A DNA stretch of 64,000 bases, taken from positions 1-64,000 of the forward strand of contig NZ_JAHKPM010000038.1 of NCBI RefSeq assembly GCF_018860525.1, in the 5' to 3' direction. Positions 11,103-22,608 of the stretch are shown piece by piece. Within the stretch, counting starts at the first letter, position 1, and every line of letters starts with the position of its first letter. The translations under genes and the position numbers were made by a program. The notes beneath the pieces are model-generated. The model was not told the DNA's origin and searched no databases. It was given only the letters and a program-made list of their open reading frames with translations. Source of the stretch: Vibrio hepatarius (GTDB lineage Bacteria; Pseudomonadota; Gammaproteobacteria; Enterobacterales; Vibrionaceae).

Positions 11103-11600
11103 TTACTCTTGGATCGTTTGTGGCTGAAGAATCGTTTTCACACGTTCACCAGTCTGGTTACCATCAGCGATAAGTTTTTGAGAAGAGATCTTGTAGCGAA
11201 TTTTTTTGCTACGAATTTCACTGTCATCTTGAGATAGCATTGCCTTTTCAATCATTATCAATTCATCTTTAATGACTTTGTAGTAAAGCTCTTTTGCTTC
11301 ACCATAGAGTGTTTTACCATCATCGGTGAGCTGGGAGAAGGTGGCGAGATCGCCGTATCCCTCAATTTCTTGAATTGAGCCGTCTTTTGGATTCCTAGTG
11401 ACGATAACTTTGTCAGCAGTAATATTGATGCTGCCTTGCTTAAGTGTTACATCTCCGATGAAAGTTGCTTTATTACTCTGCATATCAAGCTGTTGAGTAG
11501 CAGAGTCGATATATGCTAGCTGATCAAGGTCGGTAGACAGCGCTAGCGCTGGTCCGGAAATCAGTAAAAAAGAAATTAGACTAAGGTGTGACAGTTTCAT
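11103..11600 (-). CDS. lptA: Periplasmic LPS-binding bridge protein LptA
   Basis: Forms the beta-jellyroll bridge that carries LPS across the periplasm from LptC to LptD. The 165-residue precursor has a clear signal peptide ([20 protein letters not shown]) with likely cleavage after ALA, then an OstA-like domain with the [13 protein letters not shown] type repeat. Its start lies 20 bases inside the end of lptC, so the two are translationally coupled. Confidence 0.93.
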   Translation of the reverse strand: MKLSHLSLISFLLISGPALALSTDLDQLAYIDSATQQLDMQSNKATFIGDVTLKQGSINITADKVIVTRNPKDGSIQEIEGYGDLATFSQLTDDGKTLYGEAKELYYKVIKDELIMIEKAMLSQDDSEIRSKKIRYKISSQKLIADGNQTGERVKTILQPQTIQE

Positions 11601-12144
11601 ATCTACTTTTTACATTATTATATAGGGTTGCGTTGTTCTCAGCAAAATTGCCTTTCATAGCTTGACCTACGGTTTCAAATTGTGGGCCAATTAGAGTCAC
11701 TTGGTTGTCAGCCCAAAAATCACGATTATCCAACTGGATATTGAGTATATCCGTAGACATGGTATCGAAACCAGATTCGGGTAGTAGGTTTTTTGCTAAG
11801 ACATTCTCATAGAGAGTCAGTACATGGTCTTTATCAAGAACCCCGCGTTCAGCGGTTACCTGCCACTCTTGTGTTGTTCCTTCTTTGTACACTTTTAATA
11901 CAGGGTGATCAAAAATCGTGTCACCGCTTTTGGAGTAGTGATCGAGTTTAACAGAAGTAATGACATAACTGCGAATTCCTTGTTCGTTATAAGACGTATT
12001 TATTAAACTTTCGCCACTAAACATAGGTAACTCAGTACTTGGCTCAACTTGAATATCGTAGCCTTGGCTTCTCTCTAACAGATAGTATGTGGACCAAGAG
12101 ATAACAAATACCAGTATCAGGTAACCGATACGGGAGAAACTCAT
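11581..12144 (-). CDS. lptC: LPS export protein LptC
   Basis: Bitopic inner-membrane protein that receives LPS from LptBFG and passes it to LptA; its helix also modulates the ATPase. There is one N-terminal membrane segment (about residues 6-24) followed by a periplasmic jellyroll domain. The 187-residue length fits. It overlaps kdsC by 4 bases upstream and lptA by 20 downstream. Confidence 0.93.
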   Translation of the reverse strand: MSFSRIGYLILVFVISWSTYYLLERSQGYDIQVEPSTELPMFSGESLINTSYNEQGIRSYVITSVKLDHYSKSGDTIFDHPVLKVYKEGTTQEWQVTAERGVLDKDHVLTLYENVLAKNLLPESGFDTMSTDILNIQLDNRDFWADNQVTLIGPQFETVGQAMKGNFAENNATLYNNVKSRYETVTP

Positions 12145-12698
12145 ATACTTAAACCTTTGTAGACATCAAGTTCATTACGTGACTGTAAAATAAGGTCACA
12201 AACTTCTCTAACTGCTCCATGACCACCCGGAGTGTGAGTTACATAGTTTGCTCGCTGAACTAACAGCGGATGTCCGTCTGCAACACATACTTTTAATGCA
12301 ACCTTTTCCATCACAGGCCAATCAATGAGGTCATCACCGATATAGCCAGTATGTTCTGGTGCAATATTTAATTTGTCACATATATCATTGTATGCTGTTA
12401 ATTTATCTTCTTGACCTTGGTATAGTAATGAGATACCAAGAGCATTCATACGGGTTTCTACAATACGTGATTTTCGTCCGGTGATAATCGCGAATTCCAC
12501 CCCTGATTTCATTAGGGACTTAACACCATAACCATCTCTTGTATGGAAGGTTTTTAATTCTTCTCCATTGTTTCCCATGTAAATGAGTCCGTCAGAAAAC
12601 ACACCATCCACATCGCATATTAACAGTTTAATATTTTTGGCAATATTAAATGTATTTTGTTCCACTGATTTATAAAGAGTTTTAATCATTGTCGCCAT
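12141..12698 (-). CDS. kdsC: 3-deoxy-manno-octulosonate 8-phosphate phosphatase
   Basis: Hydrolyses Kdo-8-phosphate to Kdo for the LPS inner core. It is a small HAD enzyme without a cap domain: motif I CDVDGVFSDG with the nucleophile Asp (about residues 29-38), motif II TGRKS, and motif IV GDDLIDWPVM. Its ATG overlaps the kdsD stop (TAATG). A second in-frame ATG 3 codons in is possible; the overlap favours the first. Confidence 0.95.
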   Translation of the reverse strand: MATMIKTLYKSVEQNTFNIAKNIKLLICDVDGVFSDGLIYMGNNGEELKTFHTRDGYGVKSLMKSGVEFAIITGRKSRIVETRMNALGISLLYQGQEDKLTAYNDICDKLNIAPEHTGYIGDDLIDWPVMEKVALKVCVADGHPLLVQRANYVTHTPGGHGAVREVCDLILQSRNELDVYKGLSI

Positions 12699-13663
12699 TA
12701 CATCACCCCTGCTTTTAATAAATCGTGCATGTTTAATGCACCAACAACCTTATTTTTGTCACACAAAATAAGGCCATTAATAGATTTATCTTGCATTAAA
12801 TTTAACCCTTCAGCGGCAAGAATATTGGGATTGGCTGTGGTCGGGTTAGTTGTCATAACGTCACTGATTTTGGCATTATGTATGTCAATACGTTTATCGA
12901 GTATCCGGCGGAGATCACCATCAGTGAAAATACCTACAAGTCTTTGATCCTTGTCTACAACGGCAGTCATTCCTAGACCTTTCTGGGTAATCACTAGTAA
13001 AGCATCTCTGATAAGTGTTTCAGGAGTGACTAAAGGTAGATTTTTACCAGTGTGCATGATGTCAGAAAGTTTAAGCAGCAGTTTTCGGCCTAGAGATCCT
13101 CCTGGGTGAGATAAAGCAAAATCTTCAGCTGTAAATCCACGCGCTTGAAGTAAAGCGACCGCTAAAGCATCTCCCATGGCTAAAGTCGCTGTTGTGCTTG
13201 CAGTAGGCGCTAAGCCCAAAGGACAAGCCTCTTTAGGGACTGACACTTGTAAATGATAATCTGATAGTTTGGCCATGTTCGAGAAGGGTTTTCCAGTCAT
13301 ACTGATGATCTTGATATTCAGTCGTTTGAGAACTGGGAACAAAGCTAGGATTTCCGAAGACTCACCAGAATTTGAAATTGCAAGGAGAATGTCACCAGCT
13401 TTAATCATACCGAGATCGCCATGGGCTGCTTCACCAGGGTGAACAAAAAATGCAGAGGTACCTGTACTTGCTAGAGTAGCTGCAATCTTTTTTCCAATAT
13501 GACCTGATTTACCCATGCCCATGACAACTATCTTGCCGCTATGATTGGAAAGAATCAGTTCACAGGCATGAGTGAAATCTTGGTTTACATATTGGTCTAG
13601 CTGCTCAAGGGCCTCTATTTCAGTTCTCAAGACTGCGAGAGCAGCCGAGCGAAAATCAAACAT
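12698..13663 (-). CDS. kdsD: Arabinose-5-phosphate isomerase
   Basis: Interconverts ribulose-5-phosphate and arabinose-5-phosphate, the first step of Kdo synthesis. An N-terminal SIS domain (about 40-180; GMGKSGHIGKKIAATLAS and SNSGESSE bind sugar phosphate) is followed by two CBS domains (about 205-320). Length 321 is close to the E. coli enzyme (328). It lies between yrbG and kdsC, the conserved order. Confidence 0.95.
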   Translation of the reverse strand: MFDFRSAALAVLRTEIEALEQLDQYVNQDFTHACELILSNHSGKIVVMGMGKSGHIGKKIAATLASTGTSAFFVHPGEAAHGDLGMIKAGDILLAISNSGESSEILALFPVLKRLNIKIISMTGKPFSNMAKLSDYHLQVSVPKEACPLGLAPTASTTATLAMGDALAVALLQARGFTAEDFALSHPGGSLGRKLLLKLSDIMHTGKNLPLVTPETLIRDALLVITQKGLGMTAVVDKDQRLVGIFTDGDLRRILDKRIDIHNAKISDVMTTNPTTANPNILAAEGLNLMQDKSINGLILCDKNKVVGALNMHDLLKAGVM

Positions 13664-13689
13664 GTTAAACTCCCAGCGAATAAAGAAAA

Positions 13690-14661
13690 TTAAGCGGTCA
13701 TATTTAGGATTAAATATCCTTGGTATGAGATAAAGCAGAAAAATAGTACAGCACCTTCAATACGGTTAACACTTCGTGATTTTCCCAGTGCCATGGCAAC
13801 CAAGAGTAAAGAAACTCCCAACATTATCCAAAAATCTCTTCCCATCGCATACTGGCTTATTATCGATGGATTCAAAATGCCAGGAATTCCCATTACTGCG
13901 AGAATGTTAAAAACATTCGAACCAATGATATTACCAACGGCCATATCGTCTTCACCTTTCATAACACCTGCCAATGATGCTGCAAGTTCTGGTAAACTCG
14001 TCCCTACGGCAATAATAGTCAGCCCGATAACAAGGTCGCTCATTCCAAAATATTGTGCCACATAGACGGCATTCTTAACTAAGGTATCTGCAGCGATAGG
14101 CAAGATGATTAACCCAATGATCACCCACATAGTAGCTTTGCCATTGCTGACACCTTTGGGAACTTCTGATTCTTGTTCTTCAAGTAATGGATCGGGTTGG
14201 CCACTTTTTTGTTCTTTTCGGCTAATACTCAACATAGCTATAATAAATGCTGCAAATAAAACAAAAAGTAGTACGCCTTCATAGAACCCTAATCGGCTGT
14301 CCCACAGCACAATACCAGCCAGGATAGTGACCCCGATCATAAGTGGCAATTCTCTACGTAAAACTGCTGAACTAATAGAAAGAGGTTTAACCATTGCAGT
14401 AATGCCGAGAATTAATGCGATATTGGCGATGTTTGACCCCAACACATTACCAACTGCTGTATCTGTTTTTCCGCTTAATGCGGCGGTTGCTGAAACCATC
14501 ATTTCTGGAGCGGAAGATCCCATAGCTAAGATAGTCATACCAATCACCAGAGGTGAAATGCCGATATTTCGTGCCAATGCGGCTGCGCCAAATACGAGTT
14601 TATCAGCGCTCCAAACTAAAAAGATTAACCCAACAACTAGAAACGCAATCGCTTCAAACAT
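13690..14661 (-). CDS. yrbG: YrbG-type Ca2+/Na+:H+ antiporter
   Basis: Inner-membrane exchanger of the CaCA superfamily with two inverted repeats of five helices. Both alpha repeats are visible: GSSAPEM near residue 45 and GTSLPELAAS near residue 220, with the paired acidic residues for cation binding. I start at the ATG behind AAGGA, giving MFEAIAFLVV; an upstream ATG adds 15 residues without a ribosome binding site. It heads the kds-lpt-rpoN cluster and faces mlaF across about 235 bases. Confidence 0.92.
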   Translation of the reverse strand: MFEAIAFLVVGLIFLVWSADKLVFGAAALARNIGISPLVIGMTILAMGSSAPEMMVSATAALSGKTDTAVGNVLGSNIANIALILGITAMVKPLSISSAVLRRELPLMIGVTILAGIVLWDSRLGFYEGVLLFVLFAAFIIAMLSISRKEQKSGQPDPLLEEQESEVPKGVSNGKATMWVIIGLIILPIAADTLVKNAVYVAQYFGMSDLVIGLTIIAVGTSLPELAASLAGVMKGEDDMAVGNIIGSNVFNILAVMGIPGILNPSIISQYAMGRDFWIMLGVSLLLVAMALGKSRSVNRIEGAVLFFCFISYQGYLILNMTA

Positions 14662-14896
14662 GATGATCCTTAACTTTGTGGATAAAGGGACAAGTTTAAC
14701 ACTCAATTTTGACGGTTTAGGCTAAAAAAGGGAAGTAATTAATTGTTCACCAATTAAATTGGCTGCCTTTATCAGCTATGGTAATGAAAAGGAACTTATT
14801 TAGTAAAATGTTGACCATAATTAATCGGACAGTGCTTCAAATTCTCACATAATGTGCTTATGATTGCCGACTCAAAGCGCTAAGTCAGGGTATACC

Positions 14897-15691
14897 ATGT
14901 CTTCTTTAGATCTTGTGACCATTAAAAACTTAACTTTTTCTCGTAGCAAAAGACGGATATTTGATGATGTCAGTTTGCATGTTCCCCGTGGTAAAGTGAC
15001 TGCAATTATGGGGCCATCAGGAATAGGTAAAACTACCTTATTGCGCCTGATCGGTGGCCAAATATATCCTGAAAAAGGAGAGGTATGGTTTGATGGTGAG
15101 AATATTCCAGCTCTGAATCGTAAACGATTGTATAGAGAACGTAAGAAAATGAGTATGTTGTTCCAATCTGGAGCATTGTTTACTGATCTCAATGTCTTTG
15201 ATAACGTTGCCTTTCCAATTCGTGAGCACACTGGCTTAAGTGAAGAACTGATACGCACTTTAGTACTATTAAAACTTGAAGCAGTTGGTCTACGAGGTGC
15301 TGCGCAATTAATGCCGAGTGAATTATCTGGTGGTATGGCCCGTAGAGCCGCGCTGGCACGTGCAATTGCACTTGATCCAGAACTTATCATGTATGACGAA
15401 CCCTTTGTCGGACAAGATCCAATTACAATGGGGGTTTTAGTCGAGTTAATTCGTAATTTAAACCAAGCATTGGGAGTGACTTCCATCGTTGTCTCTCACG
15501 ACGTTCCTGAGGTGATGAGTATTGCAGATTGGGTCTATATTTTAGCGAATGGAAAAATTATTGCTAAAGGAACGCCTAATGAATTGCGAACTAACCCTGA
15601 CCCACAAGTCCAACAATTTCTTTTAGGGGATGCAGATGGACCAGTGCCGTTTCGTTACCCAGCACAACCTCTCTCTAAGGAGCTTTTTTGA
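14897..15691 (+). CDS. mlaF: Phospholipid ABC transporter ATPase MlaF
   Basis: ATPase of the MlaFEDB inner-membrane complex that moves phospholipids between the membranes to keep outer-membrane asymmetry. Walker A is GPSGIGKTT, signature LSGGMARR, Walker [14 protein letters not shown], switch VSHDVPE. A TTG 33 bases upstream is also in frame, but the ATG behind AGTCAGGG gives the normal [11 protein letters not shown] terminus. Its stop overlaps the mlaE start by one base. Confidence 0.96.
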   Translation: MSSLDLVTIKNLTFSRSKRRIFDDVSLHVPRGKVTAIMGPSGIGKTTLLRLIGGQIYPEKGEVWFDGENIPALNRKRLYRERKKMSMLFQSGALFTDLNVFDNVAFPIREHTGLSEELIRTLVLLKLEAVGLRGAAQLMPSELSGGMARRAALARAIALDPELIMYDEPFVGQDPITMGVLVELIRNLNQALGVTSIVVSHDVPEVMSIADWVYILANGKIIAKGTPNELRTNPDPQVQQFLLGDADGPVPFRYPAQPLSKELF

Positions 15692-16482
15692 TGGTATCTG
15701 ACTTGGCAAATTTTATTGCCTCTACAGGCCGCAATGTATTAAACACATGTGAGTCTTTTGGGCGCGCAAGTTTAATGCTCTTTGGAGCTATTGTATCAAG
15801 ACCCCGTCCAATTAAACACTTTCCTTTATTGATGAAACAACTGTACAGCGTTGGTGTTCAATCCCTAATTATCATTGTTTTATCTGGTTTGTTTATCGGC
15901 ATGGTATTAAGCCTTCAAGGCTACATCATTCTTGTTGATTTTGGTGCAGAAGGGGCTCTTGGCCAGATGGTGGCTTTGTCATTATTGCGTGAGTTGGGCC
16001 CTGTTGTAACGGCTTTACTCTTTGCCGGAAGAGCAGGATCAGCTTTAACCGCTGAAATTGGTTTAATGAAGGCAACAGAGCAGTTATCGAGTATGGAAAT
16101 GATGGCTGTTGACCCATTGAAACGTGTAATAGCGCCACGTTTTTGGGCTGGGGTGATATCTATGCCTATGTTAGTGATGATTTTTATGGCAGTTGGCATA
16201 TGGGGAGGCCAGCTGGTGGGTGTTGACTGGAAAGGTATCGATCATGGTAGCTTTTGGTCTGCGATGCAATCTTCTGTGGAGCTTGGACAAGATATAGGTA
16301 ATAGCCTAATTAAAAGTTTAGTATTTGCTATCACGGTGACTTGGATAGCATTATTCAATGGGTATGATGCTATTCCAACTTCGGAAGGCATAAGTCGGGC
16401 AACGACACGTACTGTCGTACACTCTTCATTGGCAGTACTTGGGTTAGACTTTGTACTGACTGCATTGATGTTTGGGAACTAA
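15691..16482 (+). CDS. mlaE: Phospholipid ABC transporter permease MlaE
   Basis: Permease of the Mla system, DUF140 family. The 263-residue protein has five to six hydrophobic segments and the family sequence [24 protein letters not shown] (written in two parts: LRELGPVV, then AGRAGSA, about residues 97-120). ATG overlaps the mlaF stop as TGATG. Confidence 0.96.
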   Translation: MVSDLANFIASTGRNVLNTCESFGRASLMLFGAIVSRPRPIKHFPLLMKQLYSVGVQSLIIIVLSGLFIGMVLSLQGYIILVDFGAEGALGQMVALSLLRELGPVVTALLFAGRAGSALTAEIGLMKATEQLSSMEMMAVDPLKRVIAPRFWAGVISMPMLVMIFMAVGIWGGQLVGVDWKGIDHGSFWSAMQSSVELGQDIGNSLIKSLVFAITVTWIALFNGYDAIPTSEGISRATTRTVVHSSLAVLGLDFVLTALMFGN

Positions 16483-16484
16483 GT

Positions 16485-16976
16485 ATGCAACAAACAAGAA
16501 AGATTGAATTATGGGTTGGCACATTTGTTATTACTGGAATTTGCGCGATTCTAGTGATGATTTTTCAAGTGGCTGACGTAAAGGGATTGAGTTCGAATAA
16601 TACTTACGCTTTAAAAGCAGAGTTCGATAACATAGGAAGTTTAAAAGTACGTTCGCCAGTTAAAGTCGGAGGTGTGGTTGTTGGGCGGGTTACTGATATT
16701 GGTTTGAATAAGGAGAATCTTCTTCCTGTCGTGACCATTGCAATCAACGCAGAGTACGATCAGTTTCCTGATACTTCGAGTGTTAAAATATTAACGTCAG
16801 GTTTGATTGGAGAGCAATACATAGGCTTAACACCTGGATTTATTTTTGATGATGAGCAAATGTTAGTTGATGGTAATTACATTGAAGATACCAAATCAGC
16901 CTTGGTATTAGAAGATTTAATCGGTCAAGTTTTGTATAGCGTTGGCGGCAGCGGTTCAGATAAAGAAGAGGAATAG
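16485..16976 (+). CDS. mlaD: Phospholipid-binding MCE protein MlaD
   Basis: Hexameric periplasmic ring of the Mla complex that passes lipid to MlaC. It has one N-terminal membrane helix (about 8-28) and a single MCE domain (about 38-117; RSPVKVGGVVVGRV and SGLIGEQYIGL). The 163-residue length is normal for short MlaD. Two bases separate it from mlaE and from mlaC. Confidence 0.95.
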   Translation: MQQTRKIELWVGTFVITGICAILVMIFQVADVKGLSSNNTYALKAEFDNIGSLKVRSPVKVGGVVVGRVTDIGLNKENLLPVVTIAINAEYDQFPDTSSVKILTSGLIGEQYIGLTPGFIFDDEQMLVDGNYIEDTKSALVLEDLIGQVLYSVGGSGSDKEEE

Positions 16977-16978
16977 TA

Positions 16979-17620
16979 ATGTTTAAGAAGTTAGTAATAG
17001 CTGTGGCTGTTTTTGCTATGGCGCTGACAGCTTCTGCGGCTGAAATCGATAAAACTCAGCCCTATCAGATGATGAAACAAGTCTCTCAGCAGGCTTTCAA
17101 TCGATTGAAATTAGAGCAGGATAAAGTTCATAATAATCCTGAATATCTAAAAGTGATCGTTGAAGAAGAGCTGATGCCCTATGTCAATGAAAAATACGCT
17201 GCATTAAAATTATTAGGGCCAAATTTGAAAGGGGCAAAAAGAGAAGATGTAGGCAAGTTTATTGTTTCTTTTCGTGCCTACCTAGTTAGCTCTTATGCTC
17301 AGGTTTTAACCCAATATACTAATCAGGAAATTAAATTTGGCCCAGAATCTAAAATAGACCCAAGCAAGACGATTACTGGTGTTAAAGTTGACATTATTGA
17401 TTCTCCTAGGCCAAATATTAAACTTGAATTTAAATTGAGAAAAGATAAAAAGACCGGTGAATGGCAAGCATTTGATATTATTGCTGAAGGTATAAGTTTA
17501 CTTTCGAGTAAGCAGTCAGAATGGAGTAGCCAATTACGTCAAGACGGTATTTTAGTGGTTGCGAAAGATCTTGAAGATTTGGCGGCTCGACCTATTCGCT
17601 TTGAGAGTAAAGAAAAATGA
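16979..17620 (+). CDS. mlaC: Periplasmic phospholipid shuttle MlaC
   Basis: Carries phospholipid between the outer-membrane MlaA complex and MlaFEDB. The 213-residue precursor has a signal peptide MFKKLVIAVAVFAMALTASA with likely cleavage after ASA, then the Tol-Tol/Ttg2 domain. The mlaB start lies within its last codons (ATGA overlap). Confidence 0.95.
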   Translation: MFKKLVIAVAVFAMALTASAAEIDKTQPYQMMKQVSQQAFNRLKLEQDKVHNNPEYLKVIVEEELMPYVNEKYAALKLLGPNLKGAKREDVGKFIVSFRAYLVSSYAQVLTQYTNQEIKFGPESKIDPSKTITGVKVDIIDSPRPNIKLEFKLRKDKKTGEWQAFDIIAEGISLLSSKQSEWSSQLRQDGILVVAKDLEDLAARPIRFESKEK

Positions 17621-17925
17621 GTTCAGGTCAGTGGCTAAGAATATCTGATGGTGAGTATCAGGTATTAGGGGTTTTAGATAGAGAGTCAGTGCCTGAGTTC
17701 TGGGGGGCGTTGTCTCAATGGAGCCCCAGTCATTCGGCTATTGAGGTGAGCTTAGAGAAAGTAGAGCGAGTGGACTCTGCTGGCATGGTGATGTTAATTC
17801 ATCTAATAGAACATGCAAAAATAAAAAACTGTCATATAATGCTTAGTTTCGTGCCTAAACAACTGCTAACTTTATTTCAGTTGAGTAATGTCGAAGAGTG
17901 TATAGACGGGCATATAAAGAATTAA
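17617..17925 (+). CDS. mlaB: STAS-domain protein MlaB
   Basis: Small cytoplasmic STAS protein that binds MlaF and is needed for its ATPase activity. The 102 residues carry the STAS signature VDSAGMVMLIHL, including the Ser-Ala-Gly that corresponds to the phosphorylatable loop of SpoIIAA. It overlaps mlaC by 4 bases. Confidence 0.92.
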   Translation: MSSGQWLRISDGEYQVLGVLDRESVPEFWGALSQWSPSHSAIEVSLEKVERVDSAGMVMLIHLIEHAKIKNCHIMLSFVPKQLLTLFQLSNVEECIDGHIKN

Positions 17926-17938
17926 ACAGGGGTAAGTG

Positions 17939-18193
17939 GTGGATAGTGCCAAAGTACAGCAAATTTTAGAGCAAGCACTTAATTTGGAAGAACTTCACGT
18001 GAAGGGAGAAGGCAGCCACTATGAAGTGGTTGCTGTTGATGCGTGTTTCGATGGAATGAGTCGTGTAAAAAAACAGCAATTAATTTATGCTCCGCTAATG
18101 GAATATATCCAAAGAAATGATATCCACGCCCTTTCTATCAAAGCCTATTCCCCTGAGGAATGGGCTCGTGATAAGAAGTTGATGTCACTATAA
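17939..18193 (+). CDS. ibaG: BolA-family protein IbaG
   Basis: BolA-like protein that in E. coli binds a [2Fe-2S] cluster with Grx4 and responds to acid stress. The 84 residues show the conserved [11 protein letters not shown] and [13 protein letters not shown] segments. Two GTG codons stand side by side; I chose the second because ACAGGGG lies 6 bases before it and it gives MDSAKVQQ. Position between mlaB and murA is conserved. Confidence 0.92.
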   Translation: MDSAKVQQILEQALNLEELHVKGEGSHYEVVAVDACFDGMSRVKKQQLIYAPLMEYIQRNDIHALSIKAYSPEEWARDKKLMSL

Positions 18194-19468
<1,275 letters not shown>

Positions 19469-19486
19469 TTAAAAGTTCGTATAGCT

Positions 19487-19514
19487 AAGCCGAAACAGGA
19501 GTTTCGGCTTTTTT
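19487..19514 (+). terminator. murA terminator
   Basis: A 10-bp perfect stem AAGCCGAAAC / GTTTCGGCTT with loop AGGA is followed by TTTT. It closes the mla-ibaG-murA transcription unit. Confidence 0.95.
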
Positions 19515-19581
19515 ATGAAGATAAGATCAGTTAGAGTCATGGGCAAATATTACTGACTATTTTGTTGTTGGAGAACAACTA

Positions 19582-20322
19582 ATGATTGCTCTATTACGTG
19601 TATTAGCCACCGCGATTTTTGCCATTTTTATGTTTGTATTTGGGTGTGGCTACTGTTTACTTAGCCCAAGAAATCCTAAACATGTTTTTACTTTTGGGCG
19701 TCTATTTAGCAAGATGTCTCGGGTCTTCGGTATTACATTAGAGTTGAGAATTCCTACTGAGGCGTATCAAAGAGGGCGGCATGTTTATATCGCTAACCAT
19801 CAAAATAATTGGGATTTGTTTACGGTTTCTTCAGCGGTGACGCCTAAGGTGGTAACTGTAGGGAAGAAAAGCTTAGCTTGGATGCCTCTGTTTGGGCAGT
19901 TGTACTGGTTGACTGGAAATATACTGATTGACAGAGCAAACCGTTCAAAAGCGAAAAGTACAATAGATCAAGTCGTTGATAATATGAATATGAGTGAAGT
20001 CTCTGTATGGATGTTTCCTGAAGGTACTCGATCTCGTGGGCGGGGTTTATTGTCGTTCAAAACCGGCGCGTTTCATGCAGCTGTTGGTGCTAAGGTCCCT
20101 GTAATTCCTATTGTGTGTAGTTCAACATATGGCCTTAAACTAAATCGTTGGAACAATGGCCATGTCATTGTTGAGATGTTACCTCCTATAAGCTCAGATG
20201 AGTTTAATAAAGGAAACATCCGAGAATATGCGAATCTATGCCATCAGCAGATGAAAGACAAGTTACAAGCGCTAGATGAAGAAGTTGTCACTCTTAATCA
20301 AAAAGCAGGTGTAAAAACCTGA
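19582..20322 (+). CDS. plsC: 1-acyl-sn-glycerol-3-phosphate acyltransferase (PlsC family)
   Basis: Acylates lysophosphatidic acid to phosphatidic acid at the inner membrane. N-terminal hydrophobic helix (about 4-28); the acyltransferase box NHQNNWD contains HX4D (about 73-79), and FPEGTRSRGRG (about 145-155) is the substrate-binding box. Length 246 matches E. coli PlsC. GGAG lies 7-10 bases before the ATG. It is a single gene between two terminators. PlsC is the best call; related lyso-lipid acyltransferases share these motifs. Confidence 0.9.
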   Translation: MIALLRVLATAIFAIFMFVFGCGYCLLSPRNPKHVFTFGRLFSKMSRVFGITLELRIPTEAYQRGRHVYIANHQNNWDLFTVSSAVTPKVVTVGKKSLAWMPLFGQLYWLTGNILIDRANRSKAKSTIDQVVDNMNMSEVSVWMFPEGTRSRGRGLLSFKTGAFHAAVGAKVPVIPIVCSSTYGLKLNRWNNGHVIVEMLPPISSDEFNKGNIREYANLCHQQMKDKLQALDEEVVTLNQKAGVKT

Positions 20323-20340
20323 TGGTATACGTTTCGAATA

Positions 20341-20374
20341 AAAAAGGGGGGAAGCTTATGCTTACCCCCTTTTA
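20341..20374. terminator. Bidirectional terminator between plsC and arcA
   Basis: AAAAGGGGG-G-AAGC and GCTT-A-CCCCCTTTT form a 13-bp stem with one mismatch around loop TTAT; A and T runs flank it on both sides, so it can end both converging genes. Confidence 0.88.
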
Positions 20375-20390
20375 TGTGAGCTCAGTGAGT

Positions 20391-21611
20391 CTAGATGTTA
20401 TCTCGCTCAATAGGGCAACTCATGCAACGAGCACCACCTCGTCCGCGACCAAGCTCGTTACCGGGAATGGTTAACACTTTAATGCCAGCTTTGTCGTACT
20501 TCTCATTAGTGTACACGTTACGCTCATAACCAATAACTACACCGGGTTTAACCGTCAAAACATTGTTAGCATCATTCCATTGCTCACGTTCTGCTTCGTA
20601 GTTATCACCACCTGTTGTAATGATCTTAAGATAATCGACAGATAATGCTTGCTCAATAGCATGGGTATAGCTAGGGACCTGCTCTACGGTCATTTCATTA
20701 TTATTCTTTGGAGTGAGTTTCCAAGTGTCCAGATCTTTACGCATGATTTCAGGATATACAGAGAAGGTATCAATATCTATGTGCGTCATAACCGTATCTA
20801 AGTGCATACAAGATCGATGCTTAGGCAGATCAATAGCAATGACTTGTTTCGCTTGGCCATTACGAAATAAATTGGCTGCTAAGTTCTCAACTCCTTGTGG
20901 TGATGTTCGCTCAGACATACCTACCAGTACAGCGCCTTTACCGATGACAAGTACATCGCCACCTTCTATATTGGCATTATCATAGTGTAGATCTTCATCA
21001 CCAAAATATTTAATAAAATCCTGTCCTGCGAATACAGGGTGCCAGCGATATATGGCTCTTAAATGATTGGTTTCACGTTGTCTTGCTGGTTTCATCATAG
21101 GGTTTAGGGAAACCCCCCCATAAATCCAACATGAGGTATCACGCGTGAATAGGTGATTAGGCAGCGGCTCAATTACAAAATCCAACGGACGATGCATTTT
21201 AGGTAGCATTGATGATGAATGGATTGGCAACTCTGAATATGCCAAACCTCCTAGTAACACTGTTGCTAGATGTTCATTATCCATGTCAGAGAGGTAATGG
21301 CGAAGATCTCTAGCAAAAGTAGGGCCATAACGAAAATCAGAAATCTGAGTATCAAGCAGCCATTCTTTTGCATCTTTAACTGATAAGGTCTCTACTAATA
21401 AATCGTGGAGAAGTAAAACCTCAACTCCCTGATTAGTAAGAGTTTTTGCAAACTGATCATGCTCTTCTCCCGCGGCTTCTACGGCAAGAACATCGTCAAA
21501 CAGTAGTTCATGGCAGTTTGAAGGTGTAAGATGGGTTAATGCCCGTTCTGGACGAGCTAACATCACACGCCTCAACTGGCCCACTTCTGAACCTACGTAC
21601 AACTTACTCAT
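20391..21611 (-). CDS. arcA: Arginine deiminase
   Basis: Hydrolyses arginine to citrulline and ammonia. The 406 residues have the guanidino-modifying enzyme fold with the catalytic His/Asp region [15 protein letters not shown] (about 268-282) and the nucleophilic Cys near the end in [12 protein letters not shown]. It stands alone: no arcB, arcC or arcD lies beside it; the only carbamoyltransferase for ornithine in the window is 11 kb away (argF). The name follows the ADI pathway gene and must not be confused with the ArcA redox regulator. Confidence 0.95.
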   Translation of the reverse strand: MSKLYVGSEVGQLRRVMLARPERALTHLTPSNCHELLFDDVLAVEAAGEEHDQFAKTLTNQGVEVLLLHDLLVETLSVKDAKEWLLDTQISDFRYGPTFARDLRHYLSDMDNEHLATVLLGGLAYSELPIHSSSMLPKMHRPLDFVIEPLPNHLFTRDTSCWIYGGVSLNPMMKPARQRETNHLRAIYRWHPVFAGQDFIKYFGDEDLHYDNANIEGGDVLVIGKGAVLVGMSERTSPQGVENLAANLFRNGQAKQVIAIDLPKHRSCMHLDTVMTHIDIDTFSVYPEIMRKDLDTWKLTPKNNNEMTVEQVPSYTHAIEQALSVDYLKIITTGGDNYEAEREQWNDANNVLTVKPGVVIGYERNVYTNEKYDKAGIKVLTIPGNELGRGRGGARCMSCPIERDNI

Positions 21612-22175
21612 TTTGCATCCTTACAATAGTTTTCATTATCTATTTATGACAAGCTTGTTATAAAGATGCAAGTGTATTTATCGGAGTCAATAACTGGATT
21701 TGTGTTATTTTTAGGTTTTTAATGCTCATTATCTTAACTTTTATGGATTATTTACCTAATTGAGATGATTTTGGTATGAGCCGTTATAGTGCGTCACTAT
21801 TCGTTATTCTTTAGTGTGATGGCTGACAAATTAAAAATGATTTAAGCATAGCTATTCAAGGTTTGAGTGACAATTGTCTGTAAGCTACATTTATATTCAC
21901 TTAGGGTGATAATGGACATATGCACTATTAAAAAATAAAAACGCAGTGAAGGGGATTATAGTGATTAGTGCGTGGTGGCAGATAATTCTGAATATCTGTG
22001 ATGATAAAAAAATGTTAATTTTGCCTTTTTACGAGCCTTTTCTGTTCAGATCTTGGTTTTTATCACCAATCTAGTCGTTAGTACATTGTTATTGCGGGTA
22101 GTAATTTGGCTGGATCCATGCGATATTCCTGTGCATAAATTTAAGATCAATATTGTCACTATCTGGAGCCGACTT
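21612..22175. other. Long AT-rich intergenic region between arcA and rraB
   Basis: 564 bases with no gene I can support. It must hold the divergent promoters of arcA and rraB. Visible items: the palindrome ACAAGCTTGT about 45 bases before arcA; an inverted repeat ATAGTG-CGT-CACTAT at 21786-21800; and ATATTCA near 21890, a half match to an ARG box. None is strong alone. A frame running from 22053 into rraB has no ribosome binding site. Confidence 0.4.
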
Positions 22176-22586
22176 ATGTCTCATGAAGACGAATATCTAT
22201 CAGTTGAAGAATTAATTGAGATTCAAAAGGAGGAAACTCGCGATATCATTCAAGCTTTACTTGAGGATGGAAGCGAACCAGATGCATTGTATGACATTGA
22301 ACATCATCTATTCGCCGAAAGTTTTGAGACCTTAGAAAAAGCGGTTGTTGAAGCCTTCAAAATGGGTTTTGAGGTATTAGAAGCTGAAGAAACTGAAGAT
22401 GAAGATGGCAATAAGCTGCTTTGTTGTGATGCGACTATGGAGTCGGCACTCAATGCAGAAGCAATTGATAGCCAAGTAGAAAAGTTGATTCACCTAGCTG
22501 AAAAATATGACATTATTTATGATGGATGGGGAACCTACTATGAAGGCGATGATGCAATATATCCTGATGAAGACGATGAGGACTAA
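22176..22586 (+). CDS. rraB: Regulator of ribonuclease E activity B
   Basis: Small acidic cytoplasmic protein that binds RNase E and changes degradosome composition and mRNA decay. The 136 residues begin [17 protein letters not shown], contain the conserved DGWGTYYEG segment, and end in an acidic tail PDEDDED. I start at the ATG behind CTGGAG; the frame stays open 41 codons upstream but that part is not RraB-like. A terminator follows. Confidence 0.93.
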   Translation: MSHEDEYLSVEELIEIQKEETRDIIQALLEDGSEPDALYDIEHHLFAESFETLEKAVVEAFKMGFEVLEAEETEDEDGNKLLCCDATMESALNAEAIDSQVEKLIHLAEKYDIIYDGWGTYYEGDDAIYPDEDDED

Positions 22587-22608
22587 TTCTTCTAAATAGG
22601 CTCTGGAT

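Noticed and set aside
22053..22175. N-terminal 41-residue hydrophobic extension of RraB
   Set aside because: Not part of the RraB family, no ribosome binding site, and a good one precedes the internal ATG.
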